From positions 1 to 39,192 of the forward strand of contig NZ_BATC01000021.1 in NCBI RefSeq assembly GCF_000466985.1: 39,192 nucleotides of DNA, read 5' to 3'. The notes beneath the pieces were generated by a model that was given only the letters and a program-made list of their open reading frames with translations, did not search any database and was not told where the DNA came from. A program made the translations under genes and the position numbers. The DNA comes from Brevundimonas abyssalis TAR-001 (GTDB taxonomy: Bacteria; Pseudomonadota; Alphaproteobacteria; Caulobacterales; Caulobacteraceae). Position 1 is the first letter of the stretch, and each line of letters opens with the position of its first letter. This document shows positions 36,295 through 39,192 of the stretch, in pieces.

Positions 36295-37035
36295 TCAGAA
36301 CAATCTGAGCGACTTCATCCGCCGCTTGTTGACATGGTCAGCAGGCGGCGGTGTCGTTTCGTCCGCATACTCGCCCTTGAAATAGAACCGCTGCCAGGCC
36401 TCCTTGGCCGCGTCCGGGTCGCCCGAGGCGAGGCGGTTGTTGAAGCTGGTGCGCTCCCGGTTCCAGGCGTCGAACTGGCCCTTCATGGCGGGGTTGGCGT
36501 CCAGGGTCTTCATGACCGGCTGGAACTGCTCCATCTTCTTGTGCTCGACGATGGTGATGAAGCAGAACGGCTCGCCCTTGGCGAATTTCACCCGTCCGGG
36601 CCGCGTGAATATCCAGTTCATGGTGAAGGGGAACGGCAGCCAGTCGGTCTCGATCAGGCCGGTCAGGGCCTGGATGCCGTCCTTGACGTGATTGGGCGCG
36701 CCCGAGGCCACCACCGCCCAGCCCGGCGGCGTGCGGAACAGATAGTTGGGGTGCATGGTCACCACCCCGCGCGAGAAGTGCGACTGCACGAAATGGGCGA
36801 AGTCGGGATGCGGCCGGTCCGGCGTGAGGGTGATGTCGGCCTGCGACGGCCCGCCGTTCCACTCGGCGGTGAAGCCCATGGGGCACAGGATCTCCCACCC
36901 GGTGGTGTTGGCCATGCTCAGCGGCAGGCACCGATATGGGTGGCGCGAGGCGAAGGCGTCCATCCAGTCCCGCGACGCGCGCCCCGGCACGATCTCGGGC
37001 GGGCGCGGCGTCATGGGGTAGCATTCCAGTTCCAA
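36295..37035 (-). CDS. DUF6065 family protein
   Basis: A 246-residue cytoplasmic protein without signal or membrane segments. I keep the TTG start at 37035 because GGAG lies 8 bases upstream and the family opening MELECYPM... precedes the ATG at 37014. Conserved-looking blocks are RDWMDAFASRHPYRCLPLSMANT, GWEILCPMGF, THMHPNYLFRTPPGW-like NYLFRTPPGWAVV and PFPFTMNWIFTRPG. No catalytic motif is evident. Related proteins are scattered in alphaproteobacteria, sometimes near peptide-modification enzymes; nothing like that is adjacent here. Confidence 0.75.
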   Translation of the reverse strand: MELECYPMTPRPPEIVPGRASRDWMDAFASRHPYRCLPLSMANTTGWEILCPMGFTAEWNGGPSQADITLTPDRPHPDFAHFVQSHFSRGVVTMHPNYLFRTPPGWAVVASGAPNHVKDGIQALTGLIETDWLPFPFTMNWIFTRPGRVKFAKGEPFCFITIVEHKKMEQFQPVMKTLDANPAMKGQFDAWNRERTSFNNRLASGDPDAAKEAWQRFYFKGEYADETTPPPADHVNKRRMKSLRLF

Positions 37036-37116
37036 GGCGGGGCTCCAGCGGTCTAATCTGAACGTTGCGCGACCCTATCCCCGCCGCACCCGACGCCTCA
37101 AGCTTCCAATGGCCCC

Positions 37117-37635
37117 ATGACCGATCCCGCCCCGCCCGCCTTCGACCACGACCGCCTCGAGGCCTGGTTCGCTGAACAGGGGCTGGCTGCGACGACCCAC
37201 GACCATCCGCCGGTCTTCCGGGTCGAGGAGGGGCTGGAGATCAAGGCGGTCATGCCCGGCGCCCACACCAAGAACCTGTTCCTCAAGGACAAGAAGCAGC
37301 GCCTGTGGCTGATCTCGGCCCGTCAGGACACGGTCATCGACCTGAAGGCCGCCCACCGCCTGATCGGCGCGGACCGCCTGTCCTTCGGCAATGAGACGCT
37401 GCTGATGCAGACCCTCGGCGTGCGGCCCGGCTCGGTCACCGCCTTCGGCCTGATCAATGACACCGACCGCCGCGTGACCTTCGTCCTCGACCATCGCCTG
37501 GCCGAGGCGGACCTCGTCAATTTCCACCCCCTGACCAACACCGCCACCACCGCCATGGCCCAGGCCGACTTCCGCCGCTTCCTGACCCTGGTCGAACATG
37601 ACCCCCTGATCGTGGATTTCAGCGCGTCTGCCTGA
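37117..37635 (+). CDS. YbaK/ProXp-type prolyl-tRNA editing protein
   Basis: A 172-residue stand-alone editing domain. It hydrolyses amino acids wrongly attached to tRNA, in this branch usually Ala-tRNA(Pro). Family features are [34 protein letters not shown] with the conserved Lys-Asn, and a C-terminal [20 protein letters not shown], the prolyl-tRNA-synthetase-associated domain pattern. It acts in the cytoplasm alongside ProRS. The ATG has no strong ribosome site. It is divergent from the DUF6065 gene. Confidence 0.9.
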   Translation: MTDPAPPAFDHDRLEAWFAEQGLAATTHDHPPVFRVEEGLEIKAVMPGAHTKNLFLKDKKQRLWLISARQDTVIDLKAAHRLIGADRLSFGNETLLMQTLGVRPGSVTAFGLINDTDRRVTFVLDHRLAEADLVNFHPLTNTATTAMAQADFRRFLTLVEHDPLIVDFSASA

Positions 37636-37713
37636 TTGCACTTCACGCCGGGCGCGACCATCTGGGCTTCAACGCGTTAGACTGCCCGACCACACTTGCC
37701 GGAAACGAGACTT

Positions 37714-38613
37714 ATGACCTTCGCCGACCCTCTCGCCGCCAACACCCCCGACCCCGTCAAGGACGGCTCGGACGCCGAATTCATGACCGATGTGGTCGAG
37801 GCGTCGAAGGTCCAGCCGGTCATCGTCGATTTCTGGGCGCCCTGGTGCGGACCGTGCCGGACCCTGACGCCCGCCATCGAAAAGGCCGTACGCGCCGCCA
37901 AGGGCAAGGTGAAGCTGGTCAAGATCGACGTGGACGCCAACCCCGCCTTCGCCGGCCAGCTGCGCGTCCAGTCCATCCCCACGGTCTACGCCTTCAAGGA
38001 CGGCCAGCCGGTCGACGGCTTCCAGGGCGCCATCCCCGAAAGCCAGATCACCGCCTTCATCGAGCGCCTTACCGGCGAATCCTCCGGCCCCTCTGACCTG
38101 GATCAGATCCTGGCCATGGGCGAGGAATCGCTGTCGCTGAACGATCTGGGCGGCGCTGCCCAGGCCTTCGCCCAGGCGCTGCAGCTGGATCCGAAGAACG
38201 AAAAGGCCATCGCCGGCATGGCCCGGGTCTATCTGGCTGACGGCGACGCCGATCAGGCCCGCCAGACCATCGCCATGGCCCCCGATCCGTCGAAGGAGCC
38301 GCTGGTCAACAGCGTGCGGGCCCAGCTGTCCCTGAGCGCCGGCGCCCCCGTCGCCCTGACGTCCGAGCAGGAAGCGAAGGTGGCCGCCGATCCCGGCGAC
38401 CATCAGGCCCGCTTCGATCTCGCCCTGGCCCTGGCCGCAGCCGGACAGCTCGAGCCGGCGGTGGATCACCTGCTCAAGATCGTCGCCGCCGACCGGGACT
38501 GGAACGAGCAGGCGGCGCGCAAGCAACTGCTGACCATCTTCGAGGCCGCCGGCCCCAACGCCGAGATCGCCCGCGACGGCCGGCGGCGCCTGTCCTCCAT
38601 CCTGTTCGCCTGA
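37714..38613 (+). CDS. Thioredoxin-like co-chaperone YbbN/CnoX
   Basis: A 299-residue protein with a thioredoxin domain (VIVDFWAPWCGPCRTL, redox pair Cys45/Cys48; cis-Pro in QSIPTVYAF) and a C-terminal TPR-like helical region (about 125-299, with LGGAAQAFAQALQLDPKNEKA). This architecture is that of YbbN/CnoX, which protects unfolding proteins under oxidative stress and hands them to GroEL. Unlike E. coli YbbN the CGPC pair is complete, so redox activity is likely. The ATG is 37714. The LON-N gene follows after 4 bp, so they form an operon. Confidence 0.93.
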   Translation: MTFADPLAANTPDPVKDGSDAEFMTDVVEASKVQPVIVDFWAPWCGPCRTLTPAIEKAVRAAKGKVKLVKIDVDANPAFAGQLRVQSIPTVYAFKDGQPVDGFQGAIPESQITAFIERLTGESSGPSDLDQILAMGEESLSLNDLGGAAQAFAQALQLDPKNEKAIAGMARVYLADGDADQARQTIAMAPDPSKEPLVNSVRAQLSLSAGAPVALTSEQEAKVAADPGDHQARFDLALALAAAGQLEPAVDHLLKIVAADRDWNEQAARKQLLTIFEAAGPNAEIARDGRRRLSSILFA

Positions 38614-38617
38614 TCCG

Positions 38618-39192
38618 ATGGCCCACAGCTACATCAGGGCCTCGGACCTGCCCCAGGTGATCCCCGTCTTTCCGCTGGCGGGCGCCATCGTCCTGCCGCG
38701 CGGCCAGCTGCCCCTGAACATCTTCGAGCCGCGCTATCTGAACATGATCGACGACGCCATGGCCGGCGACCGCATCGTGGGCATGATCCAGCCCTCGGGC
38801 GGCCCCGAGGCCCTGCCGGCCCTGTCCCCCGTCGCTGCGCCGGGCGCATCACCAGCTTCGCCGAGACCTCGGACGGCCGCTATCTGGTCACCCTGACCGG
38901 GGTCGCCCGGTTCCGGATTCTGGCCGAACTGCCGGCCCAATCCCCCTATCGCCAGACCCGCGTGGACTTCGAGCCCTTCGCTCTGGACCTGAAGGCGCCG
39001 GACGAGGACGACGCCTTCGACCGCAGCGACCTGCTCGCCGCGCTTCAGGGTTATCTGAACCCGCGCGGGCTGGACATCGACTGGGACGCCGCGCGCGACG
39101 CCCCGCCCGAGGCCCTGGTCAACAGCCTGTCCATGGCCCTGCCGTTCGAACCGGCCGAGAAGCAGGCCCTGATCGAGGCCCTGACCCTGTAC
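38618..39192 (+). pseudogene. LON N-terminal-domain protein, one-base frameshift near 38834, cut by window end
   Basis: Starts at ATG 38618. The beginning IPVFPLAGAIVLPRGQLPLNIFEPRYLNMIDDAM is the LON substrate-binding domain (PUA-like), stand-alone in this family with no ATPase or protease. The frame changes after LPALSPV: one added G at 38834 gives GCAGRITSFAETSDGRYLVTL, then GVARFRILAEL, and the frame stays open to the end of the window. As read, translation stops at 38896. The role is unknown; such proteins are usually next to YbbN in alphaproteobacteria, as here. The C-terminus lies outside the window. Confidence 0.85.

Overview
The window is high-GC, densely packed DNA from an alphaproteobacterium, most likely Caulobacterales and plausibly Brevundimonas. 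That is inferred from the fabA-fabB-fabI fatty-acid set, the many secreted peptidases and lipoproteins, a Caulobacter-type aromatic-rich lipoprotein and the HslV N-terminus; no rRNA or other phylogenetic marker is present to confirm it. I recognise no tRNA, rRNA, CRISPR array, integrase or insertion sequence.

Layout. 1-5.8 kb: the 3' end of a potassium-channel-like gene, two tandem secreted prolyl-oligopeptidase-family peptidases, a two-hairpin intergenic repeat and a DUF1223 thioredoxin-like protein. 5.9-10.7 kb: a tight three-gene operon of exported proteins: a small beta-domain protein, a CHAT-domain cysteine protease and a caspase-like (C14) protease. This is the most interesting unit in the window. 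10.7-16.6 kb: a LOG-family protein, a GNAT acetyltransferase, a Gfo/Idh/MocA oxidoreductase, a type-B carboxylesterase, hslV, a BLUF blue-light sensor and a MoeB/ThiF-type E1-like enzyme. 16.6-22.1 kb: a Tat-exported S9 peptidase and a D-2-hydroxyacid dehydrogenase. Between them lies a small cassette (CPBP protease, membrane protein, XRE regulator), flanked on both sides by copies of the dehydrogenase 3' end; an SH3-domain protein follows. 22.2-27.4 kb: fabA, fabB, a CPA1 cation/proton antiporter, fabI, trmD and rplS, closed by a strong terminator. 27.5-39.2 kb: a DUF2383 protein, a DUF885 protein, kynA, a lipoprotein, aldose epimerase, argG, two small secreted proteins, a LysE exporter, an aromatic-rich lipoprotein, a DUF6065 protein, a YbaK-type editing protein, a YbbN-like thioredoxin and a LON-N-domain protein cut by the window end.

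Six genes (carboxylesterase, BLUF, hydroxyacid dehydrogenase, fabI, a lipoprotein and LON-N) each carry one single-base deletion. In every case the second half continues in the -1 frame with perfect family logic. All have the same polarity, most sit in short G/C runs, and one hits a normally essential gene (fabI). Under-called homopolymers in the sequence are therefore more likely than six real pseudogenes. They are typed as pseudogene here only because they are broken as read.

Functionally the window mixes housekeeping (unsaturated fatty-acid synthesis, tRNA methylation, L19, arginine and tryptophan metabolism, proteostasis) with a large cell-envelope proteolysis component: three S9 peptidases, a DUF885 protein, a CHAT protease, a caspase-like protease and a CPBP protease.
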